Shown here piece after piece: positions 11,989 to 24,086 of a stretch of DNA of 64,000 nt. A program made the position numbers and the translations under genes. The number at the start of each line of letters is the position of its first letter. Positions within the stretch are counted from its first letter, which is position 1. The notes under the pieces were generated by a model. That model searched no databases. It saw only the letters and a list, made by a program, of their open reading frames with translations, and had not been told where the DNA came from. The DNA is from Mortierella alpina. Taxonomy: Eukaryota > Mortierellomycota > Mortierellomycetes > Mortierellales > Mortierellaceae. Where the stretch lies: positions 372,001-436,000 of the forward strand of contig JANATF010000005.1 of assembly GCA_029449245.1 (NCBI GenBank). The letters are read 5' to 3'.

Positions 11989-13236
11989 ATGGCCACTTGC
12001 AACATACCCACCTCCAAACCCACCACGACACTCTCCAGCGACAGCAATACTCAATATCGCACAAGTCCCGGCTCCAACCCGAACCAATGCATCGTCACTC
12101 GAGTAGATCCGCCTTGTCAACAGACTCTGTATATCCCTTGCAAACAAATCATTATCCTGCCCGCTAGTGCTGAATCAACCGACACGAACCGGCTCTCCGC
12201 TAGCACCGTGACGCCTTTAGGCGCTGCAGAAACACCGAAGCCGCTCGAACCCAATGCTGGTGGTGGCGGACTGCAGGCTGGAGACTCCCAGCCGAGCGCG
12301 GGAGGAACACCAACCGAAGGCGCTCAGCCTGACAACGGTGGCAGCGGTCGTGCCGGAGCATCATCATCAGTACCTTTGGCTGCCGTGGTAGGAGGCGCAG
12401 TTGGCGGGGTGGTTCTCTTGCTGGTCCTTGTTGCGCTCTTTGTCTGTATGAGACGGCGCAAGGCAAGAGCAAGAAGGGGCCGAGGCCGAGATCGGTATGT
12501 GGTCCAACTAAAGAGCGAGCCAGATTTTAACGAACAAGATGAGAAGCCATATCAGGAGGGTCCATCGCCTTCCGCCTCGCCCTCATCCCTACCCCGTCCA
12601 CTCTCTTTGCCAAAATCCTCTCTTCCTCCTCCAACTGCAGTGGCACGATCGATGGCGCCTGCGATGGATGGGCGGGAGGGGCAACTGGGAGGCAACCCTG
12701 CTTACCAGCAACAACAACAGCAACAGCAACAGCAACAGCAGCATCAAGTCCGTCCGCAATCCCCTTTACCACCTGCGCAACATCAGCGTGCTACTTCGCC
12801 GACAGGGCCTGGCCCAGTGGCTATGTCACCCGTGGAATACACGCCCAAGAGTACCTACGTTGTTTCTTCACCGTCATTATTGAAAGAACCTCGCTCTGGC
12901 CAACAGCCTACGCCGTCTGCTCAGCCAGTTCAACTCGACTCTGAGCACCTGGAAAACACGTATATTGATTTGATTCCAGTGGAAGACACACCCCAGATCT
13001 CACACGCGTCGTTGCCACTGCCATTGTCGTTGAGGGATGGCGGGTCTCCGAGGTCACTCCATCGCCATAATGAGGAGCAACCTGATGCGTATGACGGCAA
13101 AGAACATGGACATGAACAGCAGGGTTTGCTAAGAAGTGGTGCTAGTGAGGCGAGTTCTCCGAGAGCGCTCTCCAAGACTACTGCTGCGCTTGACCAGGAC
13201 GACGACGATGACGATGAAGAGATAAAGTACTTGTAA
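11989..13236 (+). CDS. Single-pass membrane protein with Q-rich cytoplasmic tail, unrecognised
   Basis: An intronless frame of 415 residues. There is no N-terminal signal peptide. Residues 1-127 are Ser/Thr/Pro/Gly-rich with four cysteines (4, 34, 43, 51). A strongly hydrophobic helix at about 128-153 (AAVVGGAVGGVVLLLVLVAL) is followed at once by a basic stop-transfer cluster (RRRKARARRGRGR). The cytoplasmic part is Pro/Ser-rich, has a poly-Gln run at about 240-251, and ends in an Asp/Glu cluster. The layout resembles fungal wall-stress sensors and Skg6/Mid2-like single-TM proteins, but no conserved ectodomain is recognisable and the missing signal peptide argues for a signal-anchor topology. 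An unseen upstream exon carrying a signal peptide cannot be excluded. The function is unknown. Confidence 0.75.
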   Translation: MATCNIPTSKPTTTLSSDSNTQYRTSPGSNPNQCIVTRVDPPCQQTLYIPCKQIIILPASAESTDTNRLSASTVTPLGAAETPKPLEPNAGGGGLQAGDSQPSAGGTPTEGAQPDNGGSGRAGASSSVPLAAVVGGAVGGVVLLLVLVALFVCMRRRKARARRGRGRDRYVVQLKSEPDFNEQDEKPYQEGPSPSASPSSLPRPLSLPKSSLPPPTAVARSMAPAMDGREGQLGGNPAYQQQQQQQQQQQQHQVRPQSPLPPAQHQRATSPTGPGPVAMSPVEYTPKSTYVVSSPSLLKEPRSGQQPTPSAQPVQLDSEHLENTYIDLIPVEDTPQISHASLPLPLSLRDGGSPRSLHRHNEEQPDAYDGKEHGHEQQGLLRSGASEASSPRALSKTTAALDQDDDDDDEEIKYL

Positions 13237-14108
13237 ACTAGTGTTGAGCCAGAGTAAATAACCTAATTATATAACTACGGAGGTGGCGAAAAGAGATGGC
13301 TGGGAGTTGCAAGCGCGGGCTATGGAAGGAAGATGAAGCTATGCGGGCAAGCGCGCATACGTTTTCTCTGGATGGGACGCGATCAAGACACTGCCTGAGA
13401 GAAGGCTTTTTCTTTTTTTTTTATTTTTATTCCAGCCTGGTTACATCGTCTGTTCTATTTTCAGAAAAGCGACATTGGAGGACAAGCACAGCCCATCTTC
13501 CATTTTGACAATTGCTCACCGAGGACGAGAGACGAAGGGGGGCAGTGTCAATGCCAGACCGCAGAAACCGTATTCCGTCAGGTACAGTACCATGAACAGT
13601 AGGATCTTCTATCTTGCCCTGCCAGTGGCCGTGGCCAGGCGCATGTGCCAAGCATATGGGCTCGAACGGGACAGGCACGGCACAGTCCACTGGCGCCATA
13701 GAGTTCAAGCAGCAGCCAAGTTCCAGTTTCTCCCAGTGTCCTCGCTTCAGCCCTGGCTCAGGTCGATGAGGTAGTGTGCAGCGGGGGGGCACAAGGAGGC
13801 ACAAAGGATCAACCGTGCTAAGAACGGGGCTTGTATTGGCGCTACTGTTCATACAGGACGGATGGCTCTGAGCGGAAATCATCTCGTTGAAAAATTCTTT
13901 TTCTCGCACTCCTTCTCTTTCCCCCTCCTGCTCATCGCTCTTCCTCCGCTCTTTGGTCCCTCACACTCTCGCCCCATCGCATCCCCCCCATCTGGCATTG
14001 CATCCCCTGTACCGCGCAGCAGCATAGCAGGAACACAACCCGCAGGACCCCGCACAAACGGATTACAAAGAATCGTAAACAGGTCGCCGCTACTCGTCTC
14101 TGCCCACA
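13237..14108. other. Intergenic between membrane protein and C2 protein genes
   Basis: No supportable gene. A 160-codon minus-strand frame at 13427-13909 starts at GTG and has no domain. CT-rich leader sequence lies at about 13900-13960, before the C2 gene. Confidence 0.5.
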
Positions 14109-16877
14109 ATGCATCGACTTTTGAATGGAGGCCGGCCAGCCGCCAACATGAACAAGCCGCTGCCAGAGCCGCTGGTCGACCCCGACGAGGGCAAGACCCC
14201 CATCGGTATGTGGCCATGGTCGTTTTCCTTATCCATTCACTCATTCCCTCGGAAAACTCATCTGCTCGTGTCTGCGCTCACACCCCCCTTTTCCTCGCAA
14301 TTTTCATGCCACTTTGCCATGCGCCTTCTTGCGTATCCTGACAGGTGAACTCGTGATTATCCCTATCCAGGGCAAGGATCTCCCCAACCGTGAGAGATTC
14401 GGCAAGCAGGACCCCTTCATCCTCTTCAAGCTGGGAAACGTCTCCAAGAGGAGCTCGACAGACGTCCGAGGTGGTCAGAGACCCCTGTGGAAGGACGATC
14501 AGGTACGACAGCGAGACAGACAGCTTTTTTCCCCATGCAACTTGCTTGCTGCACTCCATTCTCACTTGCTTCGGCAGATGCACCAACCGAGGCACAGGGA
14601 TGCGCTCGGTCGTCTGAGTGTCTAGGCGCGCCCAAAGAAAGAAAAAAAACGGAAATATGTGCTGAATGGGTGTGTTGAGCAGGTGCTGGGGTTTGCAGCT
14701 CTTGTTTTTTTTGGTCTCTCTTTTTTTCCACTTCCTTCCACATGGTTCCTGCGAGGTCAGCCATATGTGCTTTCATAGGAGTCTCGTGCACGCGCAGGAT
14801 GCACCAACAGAGGATATGAGGACTTGGAGCATGACCTCGGGATACACTGCAAGACAGTTTCTACCACTAGCACAGGACGTACAAACACTCACTTTCTCTA
14901 CCTTGCTTTTCCTATCGCCTTGTGTAGATCAACATCTTCATGTATGAGAGCGACGCAAAGGACGCCAAATCACTCTATGTCACCTGTCTGGACGAGGACC
15001 CCAAGAAGAATGACTTGATCGGAGACTGTGTTATCAACCTGGCAAAGGTCCTGGAGCACGGAGAACATGATGGTACTGCGCCCGACATGACTCGATGTTC
15101 CTGAAATGTGCAAACTCTTTGGTCGAGCCTTTGATTGACCGGTTTCTCTTCTCGCGGTTAAATATAGATTGGTTCGAGCTTTCATACAAGGGACGCGAAG
15201 CAGGAATGCTCATGCTTCAGTTGACATACTACTCTCATGTAAGTGACAGTGATCATGGCAGCTCCATCAGTGTGTTTATATGGAGAGAAGGTCTATGGAC
15301 AGTTTATTGATGATCCTACCCTCCCTCTACATCGACTATGTGCTTTGCGCGTATGACAGGATCCCAAGCACCCAACCAACAAGATGAACAGGACCTCGAG
15401 CACACCCGTTGCCGGAGCAGCCGCTCGTAGACCAATTCACCCAGCCAAAGAAAGCAAAAAGCCCGAGGAGACCCAAGCTGCGGATGAAAACACGGATGAA
15501 GGACCAGTCTACAAACCTCCAGTGGTGCCGGAAGCACCAGCGGCACCCGTGTACCAGGATCCAGTCGTCCCTGCTCAGGTTCCCATGGTCTCTGCAGCCG
15601 GCTATCCGTATGGCACGTTGCCAGCCGGTGCTGGCCGGCCAGTTTCACCCTCGGGCCAGAACCATTATGTAGGACACCACACCCCTGTGGTTCCACCCGT
15701 GAACCCCTATGGACAGCCAGCGGCACCCGCCAATCCATATGCAGCCAACAATGCCTATCCTGGATATCCCACAGCCGCCGCACCTGTCTATCCAGACCCC
15801 AACCTCGCCGCTGACCCAAGCAAGCGACTGTCATTCACAGGACAACCTCCAGTGCAACCGGGCGGATTCCCTCCTGCTGGATACCCCTCTAACCAAGGGT
15901 ACCCCCCTCAGGTGCCAGGACAGCAAGGCGGCTTCCCACCACAGACGGGCGGATTCCCACCACAGGGCAACAATGGCTTCCCTGCTCCAGGCGGAGGTTA
16001 TCCTCCCGCAACAGCTGTGCCCAACACGCCTTTCCCAGCAGCACATCCTCTGCCCAACTCTCAAGGTGGCAATGGACCTCCGGCAGGATACCCCTTTGCA
16101 GCGTCGAACATTTATCCTCCCAACACCTCTAGTGGCGGCATCAACACGAGTGGTCCTGGCTTTCCTGGACAGACGCAGCCTCAAGGGTTTCCACAGGGCG
16201 GACCTGGATTCCCTGGACCAGTCAATAACGGCGGCAACGGCAACAATACCAACTTTAACGGAGGTTTCCCTGGCAACAACAATGGCCCCTTCAACAATGG
16301 CGGAGGCATCAACAACCACAGCAATGGCAACGTGAACAATATGAACCAGAACTTCAACAACAACAACAACAGTGGTGGCGGATTCAACAACAATGCTGGT
16401 GGTTTCAATAATAACGGCAATAACAACTTTAACGGAGGCAACAACTTTAACGGCGGAAACAACTTCAATAACGGTGGCGGCAGTGGTTTCAACCAGAATA
16501 ACAACAACGGAGGCGGCAACTTCAACAACAATGGAGGTAACTTCAACAACAATAGCAATGGAGGCAACTTCAACAACAATGGCCACAATGGCAGTGGGTT
16601 CAACAACAATAGCAATGGAGGCAACTTCAACAACAATGGCCACAATGGCAGTGGGTTCAACAACAATAACAGCAACAACGGAAGCAGTTTTAATAGCAAT
16701 GGCAGCAGCAACAACAGCGGGCACAACCATAGCTACAGCAACAGCAACAATCCTGGAGCCTACCCTGTGGCCACGCCCAAGAAGCACAATACCATCGCGC
16801 CCACGCCAATAGTCGCCACACCTGTGACGCAGAACAGGAATGTGGGTGGAAGTATGTACGGGCCTGATGAGTTCTGA
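14109..16877 (+). CDS. C2-domain protein with Asn/Gly-rich low-complexity tail (Inn1/Fic1-like layout)
   Basis: Exons are 14109-14205, 14345-14502, 14928-15072, 15168-15238 and 15360-16877, giving 662 residues; all four introns are GT-AG. A single C2 domain spans about residues 32-160: GELVIIPIQGKDLPN opens the first strand, FGKQDPFILFKLG is the usual Ca/phospholipid loop region, and INIFMYESDAKD and LIGDCVINLAKVL follow. The rest is a Pro-rich segment (about 160-370), then Asn/Gly/Phe repeats up to the C-terminus. A C2 domain followed by a Pro-rich tail is the layout of fungal ingression proteins Inn1/Fic1, which join membrane to the cytokinetic ring through SH3 partners. That role is inferred from architecture, and other fungal C2 proteins share it. 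The Asn/Gly tail looks prion-like or phase-separating. Confidence 0.85.
16542..16655 (+). repeat. Tandem 57-bp repeat in the C2 protein tail (two copies)
   Basis: Two adjacent 57-base units (16542-16598 and 16599-16655) are identical on reading and encode a 19-residue unit running from FNNNSNGG to NGSG. They sit within a larger field of degenerate FNNNG-type repeats, suggesting recent duplication. Confidence 0.85.
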
Positions 16878-17073
16878 TCGATCGATGTGTAAATAGCTGT
16901 TGTGTTTTTTTTGTAACGCGCATTTTTCGTGAAAGATATATAAACCCATTTTCAACCTTTTCCCACATGAACCGAGAACAAATGTGTATTTCCTTGAAAA
17001 AAAAAAGAGACCATCTCACTCTATACTCCTCTGTCTCCCTATGAGCCAGCCCCCATGCTCAAACCAAACATGC

Positions 17074-19232
17074 TCACTCTTCATCGTCAGCAGTGGTAGC
17101 ATTGTCTGTCTTCTTGACAGGAGGACGGCCGCGCTTCCTTGGCTTCAAGACCTCCTCGGCCTCGGCACGGATCTTGGGATCCTCCGAGTCCTTGTTCTCC
17201 AGAGCCCACTGGTGTCGCTCCTTATCCTTCTTGGTCCGGTCGCGTCGATCCGCGAGGTGGATCTCGCGCTTCTCCTCCTCGGTCAAATCCTTAGGATCCT
17301 TCTGACGCAACGCAAGCAGAAGCTCTCCCTTGATGTTGTTCTTGGTCGTGCGAGTCTTGGTCGTCTTGGTGGACTTGTGATCCTCCTCCTCCTCATCATC
17401 ATCACCATCAGCATCATGCTGCTTCTTCTCGGACACCTTGTTCGCCTTTGATGATGCGACATTTGCAGCTATCGAGAATCAAAAAAAAGGGTAACGAAAA
17501 TGTCAGATTTCAAAAAAAATATAATTTCCAGATTTCGCGGTTGGAGAATATATCCATCTCCCTTTCATTTTTTGTGTTGGTATTTCGATCTCGAACATAC
17601 CATCATCATTGGACGCCTCAGTCGCCGCCTTCTTGTTCTTGTTGGTCTTCTTGGGCTCGGACTCGCCAACAGCAGCCTTGGCAGCCTTCTGAGAAGCCTT
17701 GGGGGTCTTGGGGCTCTCCTTGGAAGCAGCAGCAGCAACAGCCTGGGTCGATGTCGTCGTCTCCTTGACCTTCTTGGCCTTTGTCGAAGCCTCTGCATCG
17801 TCGTCGTCGCCGTCATCATTGACCTCGGGCTTTCTCTTCTTGCTCTTGGGCTTCTCGGGTTCCGCGGCCTTTTCAGGCTTGTCACTGGCAACGGGGGTGG
17901 AAACCTCCTCCTGATGCTGACGATGCTTCTTGGCCTCTTCAGAAATCTTGTTCATGATTTGAATCTCACTCTCCAGTCTTTCAGTGTCAGACATTTGCTT
18001 CTTTGGCTCCGAGGGGGTCTTGGCTTCTCCTGCTGATGCTGTTGCTGTTGCTGTTACTGGCTCGTGCTCCTGGTCCTTCTTCTGCTTCTTCTGCTTCTTG
18101 CTTTGTTGTTGCTGCTGTTGCTCATCAGACTTGTTGGCCTTGTTGGAACCGGCTGCGGCGGTCGTCTCGGCGATCTTCTTGGCAGCCTTAGGTTCCTTGG
18201 GTTCCTTGGGCTCCTTTGCCTCCTTTGGCTCCTTGGGTTCCTTGGGTTCCTTGGGCTGCTTAGTCTTCTTGCCATTCTCAGCTGGGGCTGCCTTCTTTTC
18301 TTTTCCATCGGTAGCTGCTTCCTTCGTGGTCTCTCCCGCCTTTTTCTGAACGGGCTGTGCTGCGGGTTTGGGGGTGGTAGACGCCACATCAGTCTTGGTT
18401 CCCGCGTCTCCTGCTGCTGCTCCTGCTGCTGCCGTTGCATTCTTGGCTGCCTTCTTGGCCTTCTTGAGAGCCGACTTGGATACTGGGTTAGCGTCCGCAT
18501 TGGTGGCAGGGGTAGCAGGGGTTGACTCTTCATCGTGCTTCCTTTTGGCGGCCTTGTTATTGGCGTTGCTGTCGCTGTTGCTGTTGCTGCTGATGGCCTT
18601 GGTGGTGGTGGTGGTGGTAGTAGTGGTAAAGGGAGTGGCAGCCTTTTTGACTGGTGCTTGTGCAGGTGCAGACTTGGTCTTCTTTTCAACAGAACGAGAT
18701 CCGACCACGTTCACGGTATCCGGGTTATCGAACACGTCCTTGACCAGATACTTGTCGTCCAGTTCGTAGAACATTTTGTTTTGGATGCACTGGATCGTGT
18801 ACGATTTTCTAGTAGTCCGTCAATAGGTAAAACATATATATATACCGTTTTGATCAGTTCGGTCGTTCCACTGGGCAATCACCCTCTTCCCGCAAGGTAG
18901 TAAGGTAATACAATGGACTTGAAAGTGCGGCTTTTTTTTCTTTTTTCTTTCAAGCCAAAAAGAGTCGTAAAGGCAGTGTGTATCAATGTGTCTTGTCGGC
19001 ATGAAAAACAACAAAACAACAAACACAGCGGGACTTACGCCTCGTCGGTGTAGCGCTGAGCAAAGGTTTTGTTGATCTGGGTCTTGAGCGCCCCGATTGT
19101 GGTCGATCCATCTGCGAGCACAAGAAACCGCCTCTCGGTCAGGCTGTTGACCATGCCCTCAGCGAGGGTGAGGGGTCGCTGGGTGTCGATGCGGATTTGG
19201 AGACGGTACATGGACGCGTCTGCGGTGGACAT
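17074..19232 (-). CDS. Nucleolar Dnt1/Net1-type N-terminal domain protein, Lys-rich
   Basis: Exons in coding order are 19232-19039, 18808-17601 and 17468-17074, giving 598 residues. The N-terminal ~100 residues read as a ubiquitin-like fold: RLQIRIDTQRPLTLAEG, then FLVLADGSTTIGALKTQI, then CIQNKMFYELDDKYLVKDVF. This matches my memory of the N-terminal domain of Dnt1/Net1/Tof2 (Cdc14-binding nucleolar) proteins; coilin-like ubiquitin folds are an alternative. The rest is disordered and strongly Lys/Glu/Ala-rich, with a run of KEP repeats, a poly-Gln run, several basic nuclear-localisation clusters and a C-terminal AT-hook-like KRGRPPVK. It probably acts in nucleolar or rDNA chromatin. It is tandem with Pol5 on the same strand and convergent with the C2 gene, 196 bases between stop codons. 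The start at 19232 is preferred because the upstream in-frame Met residues lie in AT-rich leader. Confidence 0.8.
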
Positions 19233-19826
19233 GGCTGAATGAAGGAAATACAGAAATGGAAAATAAAAAAAAGGTAACTGGTATTTTTCTTGATGGGAAT
19301 ATAAATGAGTGATGATGTTGCGGGGTTCGGTTGAAGGAATGGAATTAAGAAATGGGATTTGATTGATCAAAGAGCGATTTAATGCCCGGCGGCCTGACCT
19401 GGCTGGGCACTGGCTGGTGTGGAGTGAAACCGTATTTTTTTTTTTTTTGTTTACGTTGGCCCTCAGCTCACCGGCGGAACACGGTGATTTTCTCTTATGG
19501 TTTTTTTTGGCGAAGGGGATTTTTCTTGTCTACTGTAGAGTTGCAGTGTTGCGCTCAGAGCACATCAAAGGCAACATTGCAGGCCAACATGATTTTTTTT
19601 GTGAACGCGCGATGGACCTTGAGCGCGCGATCTGCGCATCCTTCCTCACCCCACACGCACTCGCTCCCCTCACTCACTCACAGGCATGCGCACAGGGGAA
19701 ACAACCATTGTATTTTTGTATATGATTAAACAGGGGAGAGAGACAAAATGCAAAAAAAAAAAGTGAGCGAGAAACAGTAAGAAAAAGAGAAAGGGAAAGA
19801 AGAACAAAGAGATGATGATGATGAAC
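19233..19826. other. Spacer between Pol5 and Dnt1-like genes
   Basis: About 590 bases with no gene. It should hold the promoter of the Dnt1-like gene (read leftward) and the 3' end of Pol5. Poly-A/T runs lie near 19435-19450 and 19750-19765. Confidence 0.5.
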
Positions 19827-22800
19827 TTATGCTGATGCTCCTTCTTCCTTCTTGGACACCTTGCGCTTCTTGGACCGATGCGTCTTCTTTTTTGAGTCTC
19901 CGTTCGCCTGTGCTGCTGCCTCCAGCTCCCGCTTCCGCTTCTCAAGCTTTCCTTGCTTCTTGCTCGCGCCCGTAGGCAACTTGATCTCACTGCCAATCAA
20001 CGCCAACATCTGCTGGATCAACGAACGCAATGCGCCGCTGTTGAACCGCACATCCTCGCTGATCCTCTGCATCAACGGGCCCAGCTTCTCGGTCTCCCAG
20101 ATCTCCGTCACGTTCCGGTCCTCCGCACGCTTCACCATCCTTGCAGACAAAATCGCAAACTTGAGAATCTCTCTCAGGCGTGCCACATTCAAACCCTTGG
20201 CAGAGCCGCTAGTCGTCTTCTCCTCCTCCGCCTCGGCGTCTGCTGCTGCAGACTCCACAAACGCACTCTCAAACGTCTCGATCAAAGAGTTGCGGATCAA
20301 GGGAAGCGTGTCCAAAAAGAGCTGCTCAAACTCGGGCGTGTTCTTGTTAGCGAGACGCTTGACCAAAGCCGACAACATGTTGAACGCCATCGCCTGACGG
20401 AACGACTTGACAGCCGCCTTGGGGCTCGTGTACTCGAGCAGCGTGCTCGACAAGTGCCATGCCAGGTGGGGGAACCGATCAATGAACTCCAGGAACATCT
20501 TGGCCGACAAGTTCGAGTTCTTACGCGTCATAAACTCCTTCAAACTGGCGCTGTAGAGCTCAACAATCTTGTCCTGCTTGGCCTTCAAAGCAGCCTCCTC
20601 GGGATCCACGGCAGCAGCAGCCTTGCCCTTGGCAGAGCGCGACTTCTTGGTAGGTGCCTCGACCTTGACATCGCCAACGGCCGTCTTCTCATCCTGTCCA
20701 CTGATCAGAACCTTGACCAAAAGCAGAGACAGATCACCGCACAGACCCGAGAACTTGGCGTCGGGCGACTTCTTGGCGAGTTCGTGCACCTGTGAAAGAA
20801 TTTCAAAGACGTGCTCATCGTCGACATTGCGAGGGTAGTCCTTGATCTTGGCAAGCTTGTTACGGAGCAGAGCCGAAATCTTGTCGTGGACGGGCTTGTT
20901 GCTAGCCGAGGGTATGAGGACAAGAGACAGCAGAGGGATGATCAAGTCAAGCACCAGCTCGTTCGACGACTGCTTCTTGACGTAGAGCTCCAGCAGGTCC
21001 AGGACCTTGTTCTTGAAGTGGATCAGAGTCTGCTTGGCGTCCTTCTGCTGTGCCTTGGCCAACTTCTTTTGCTTAAAGATCTCGTTCAGCTTGTCGTCAA
21101 AGGCCATCATCTGGTCGTCATCCAGGAGCTCCTCCTCGGATTCCTCCTCGTCATCATTGTCCTTGACATTCAGGGCAGCAGCCAGTTTCTTTCTGAACTC
21201 CTCATCCACGGGCTCGTTGTCCTCGTCCTCATCGTCGTCTTCCTCCTCATCCACATCCATATCCTCGGACTCGTCCTCAGAGTCCTCATCATCCGACTGG
21301 TTGTGTGCATCGGCCTCATCGTCTTCATCCTCCTCGCCGTCCTGCTCCTCACCAAACATATCGTCCTTGTTGTCCTTGGTCTGGAGGGTCGAAAGCATCA
21401 GCTCCAATCCAGTCTTGGTCATCTTGTCGCAAAAGATGACAAACACCTGCTCAGAGACGTGACGAAGCAGAGCCGAGGGCTTGATCAAGAAACTGAGCAA
21501 GATATCGACAATGACCTCAACGGGCTGAATCTCCTCATCCTCCTCCTGATCCTCCTCCTTGGCTGCTGCTTTCTTGCCATTGGCCTTCTTGGAGCTCGAA
21601 GCGAATACCTTGTCGTAACAGTCGTGCAATTCTCCGAGAATGTTGGTGGAATCCTCGGGCTCGACATAGAGCTGAAGGATCATCTGGACAAACAGCAACT
21701 CAAAGGCCTTGTATTGAGCCTTGAGCTCCTTGGAGGCCTTCTTGGACTTTTCCTGGATCTTGCTAACGAGAGCCAAGGCAGTCTTCTGGGCTGCTGCAGC
21801 ATCGTCCTCCAAGGTCACCAAGCTTTCAAAGCTCTTGTTCTTTTGAAGATCGACCATCATGTTGAGCGCGAATGAGCACCAGAAGGTACCGTCCAACATG
21901 GTGCCATTCAACTTGCGGCTGTAGTTGATCGCCTCAGCCTCCTCGGCATCCTTCTTGGCGACAAGAGGTGCCATCGTCGACAATTCTGCCATCATGCCGT
22001 AAAAGCGGGTCCTGCAGTGCTCGCGAGTCGCGTCGGAAAGAGCAGGGGCAGGCAACACGTGCGCCTCGGCGTACTTGCCCTTGGCGTCAACCTTCTTGAT
22101 ATCAAAGAAGGCATGAACAAGGAAAAACCCGAGGATAGACTTGATCCAACTCTCCTCGCGGGGGACTTTGGAGTTGCGGAAGAGCGAGAACATCTGATCG
22201 ATCGACCACTGTCTGCTGACATCAATACGCTTGCCGCGCTCCATGTTACTGGAATCGGCTCCGTCCTGCTGCAAAAAGGCCTTGATAAGGTACTTAAGGT
22301 AGTGCTGAATATGGGAGACATCCAATCCTCCCAGCAACGTCTCAATGGTCTTGGATCGAGACATTCTGTCAAAGTTGGGGTTCTTGTCCAACAGCTGGGT
22401 GATCAGCGTCAAGCGTACAGCCTCATTGGTGTCTGCCTTGGCGTGCATGGCTGCCATGGTGTGCTTGGCTGCCTTGTTGAGGAAGCGGTCCTCACTGGAG
22501 AGGTTGTTGACGAAGCACCGCATAAAGTTGGTGGTGAACACAAGAGGGATCTGATCCTCTCCAAGGACAGGCAGGACCTTCTCAAAGATTTGGAATCCCC
22601 AGAACTTGCGCTCGTGAGATGAGCCCGAGTCAAACAACGAGGCTACAAGGCAAGGCAAAGCAAGGCAAACGGAGACCGAGTAGAGTTAGCTTTGGCAAGA
22701 ATTCTCAACTCTGTTAAGCAGGTAGTTTGGCGAAAACAGGGCAGAACTTACAATCAATGACGACGTTCCAAAAGTCGTTGAAAGGAGCAATCTGGGGGAC

Positions 22801-23792
22801 AGGCGAAGAACCAAAGTAGTGAGCAAGGACGCGGTCCCAGACAGGGTGGAGGTTCTGTCTCCAGCTGGAAGACACCTGAGTGCCCTCCTCAGTCGAAGCC
22901 TCCTTGAGCAGCTGGCCCAAGAACTTCAAGTTGGAGGAATGAAGGATGACAGGACTCTTCCAGGACTTTCCGAGAGTCTTTGTCCAGTTGATCTGCTCGT
23001 CCTTGGCCAAGTTCTTGTTGATGGCCTCCAGATTGTCCTTTAGTACCAAAGCAACGCTGAGTTGATCTGGGGTGTTGACGCCTTCAGCGAACAGTGTGTC
23101 GGCGATGTATTTGATTGATTTGGGGTGCTTGATGATCTGCGAGCCAAACGGGAAAAGTAGACAGTCAGCATATCAATGACCATACAAACAAGGACGGTAA
23201 CAATGCCATGTTGCAAGAGACGAATATGGACCATTCCGGCGCATACCTGGGGGAGCATGGTGACGAGGACCTGGTGGCAGCACTCGGAGAGATAGGACTT
23301 TTCCTGTGAGTACTCGACCAGATCATCGACAATAAGCTGAATATCCTCCAATGTCGTCTTGGGGCGAGCAAGCATGCCTGACTGGATGATGCTCATGTAG
23401 CCAAAGATGCGGCCAAACATGTGGTTTCGCTCCTCCTTGCCCTTCATGAAGTTCTTGATCTCTGTGAACCGGAACAGCAGTTCCAACACGATCTTGACGG
23501 TCAAGAAGTCCAGTCCAATCAACAACTCGGTCAAGGCCAGCGAGAAACCCTGGCGAGCAGCCTCTCGGTCACTGGGAAGACCTCTGATGAGACGCTTCAG
23601 GGCATAGACGACCTCTGGGTGGCACAGCGTGTCGAGGGTCTCCTCTGTGATGTCCTGTGTGGGATCGGCCTCGCATGTGTGGGCATTCTGGAGGATCGCC
23701 AGGGATTTAATCAAGGTCAAGGCAGCGCTGTTTCGTTCAGCGGCATCCAGCGAGGCCAGGATGCCGAAGAGCGCGAGGTGGGGGTTGCTCAT
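19827..23792 (-). CDS. POL5: Pol5/MYBBP1A family nucleolar protein
   Basis: Exons in coding order are 23792-23247, 23136-22752 and 22642-19827, giving 1248 residues, close to the usual length of the family. The start MSNPHLALFGILASLD is followed by alpha-helical HEAT-like repeats; family-typical segments include RFTEIKNFMKGKEERNHMFGR, LSECCHQVLVTMLPQ and DRFLNKAAKHTMAAM. A large acidic block (about residues 740-825) separates two helical halves, and the C-terminus is Lys/Arg-rich with nuclear-localisation clusters. Despite the name 'DNA polymerase phi/V', this family works in the nucleolus in rDNA transcription and 60S ribosome assembly, and no polymerase active site is expected. The upstream in-frame codons before the chosen Met lie in CT-rich leader after a 19-base T run on the plus strand (23931-23949), so 23792 is the sensible start. 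Confidence 0.93.
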
Positions 23793-24086
23793 CGCGGAGG
23801 TTGACGACAGGAAGGCAGTGTCGACAGGGAGAGGAGGGGAGACGGGAGCGACGAGAAGGAGGAGGTGGAGGTGTGATGAGGATTGCGACTGCACTGTAAA
23901 GTCAACAACGCACAAAGTAAAAGAGAGTCCTTTTTTTTTTTTTTTTTTTGTCAACACAACACTTGTGACAAGGTTTTGTTTTTGTTGAGGGGTATATCTA
24001 CAGCACTCTAACCGGCTTGTTGCCGCGGCACATGGCTACTATTGCCGCTGTGGCCGACCTGCGTTCCTTGTCAGTCTTCTCCATGA

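Noticed and set aside
13427-13909. 160-codon minus-strand frame
   Set aside because: Starts at GTG and shows no domain; probably a chance frame in GC-balanced spacer.
15831-16955. 374-codon open frame on the minus strand
   Set aside because: Antisense to the Asn/Gly repeat region of the C2 protein; its Val/Ala/Ile periodicity comes from the repeat DNA.
17500-18525. Long plus-strand frames rich in Leu, Gly and Ser
   Set aside because: They are antisense to the Lys-rich Dnt1-type exon 2 and contain no domain.
20811-21875. 354-codon open frame on the plus strand
   Set aside because: It is antisense to the Pol5 exon; its Leu/Val-rich content mirrors the Lys/Glu- and Asp-rich codons of the real gene.
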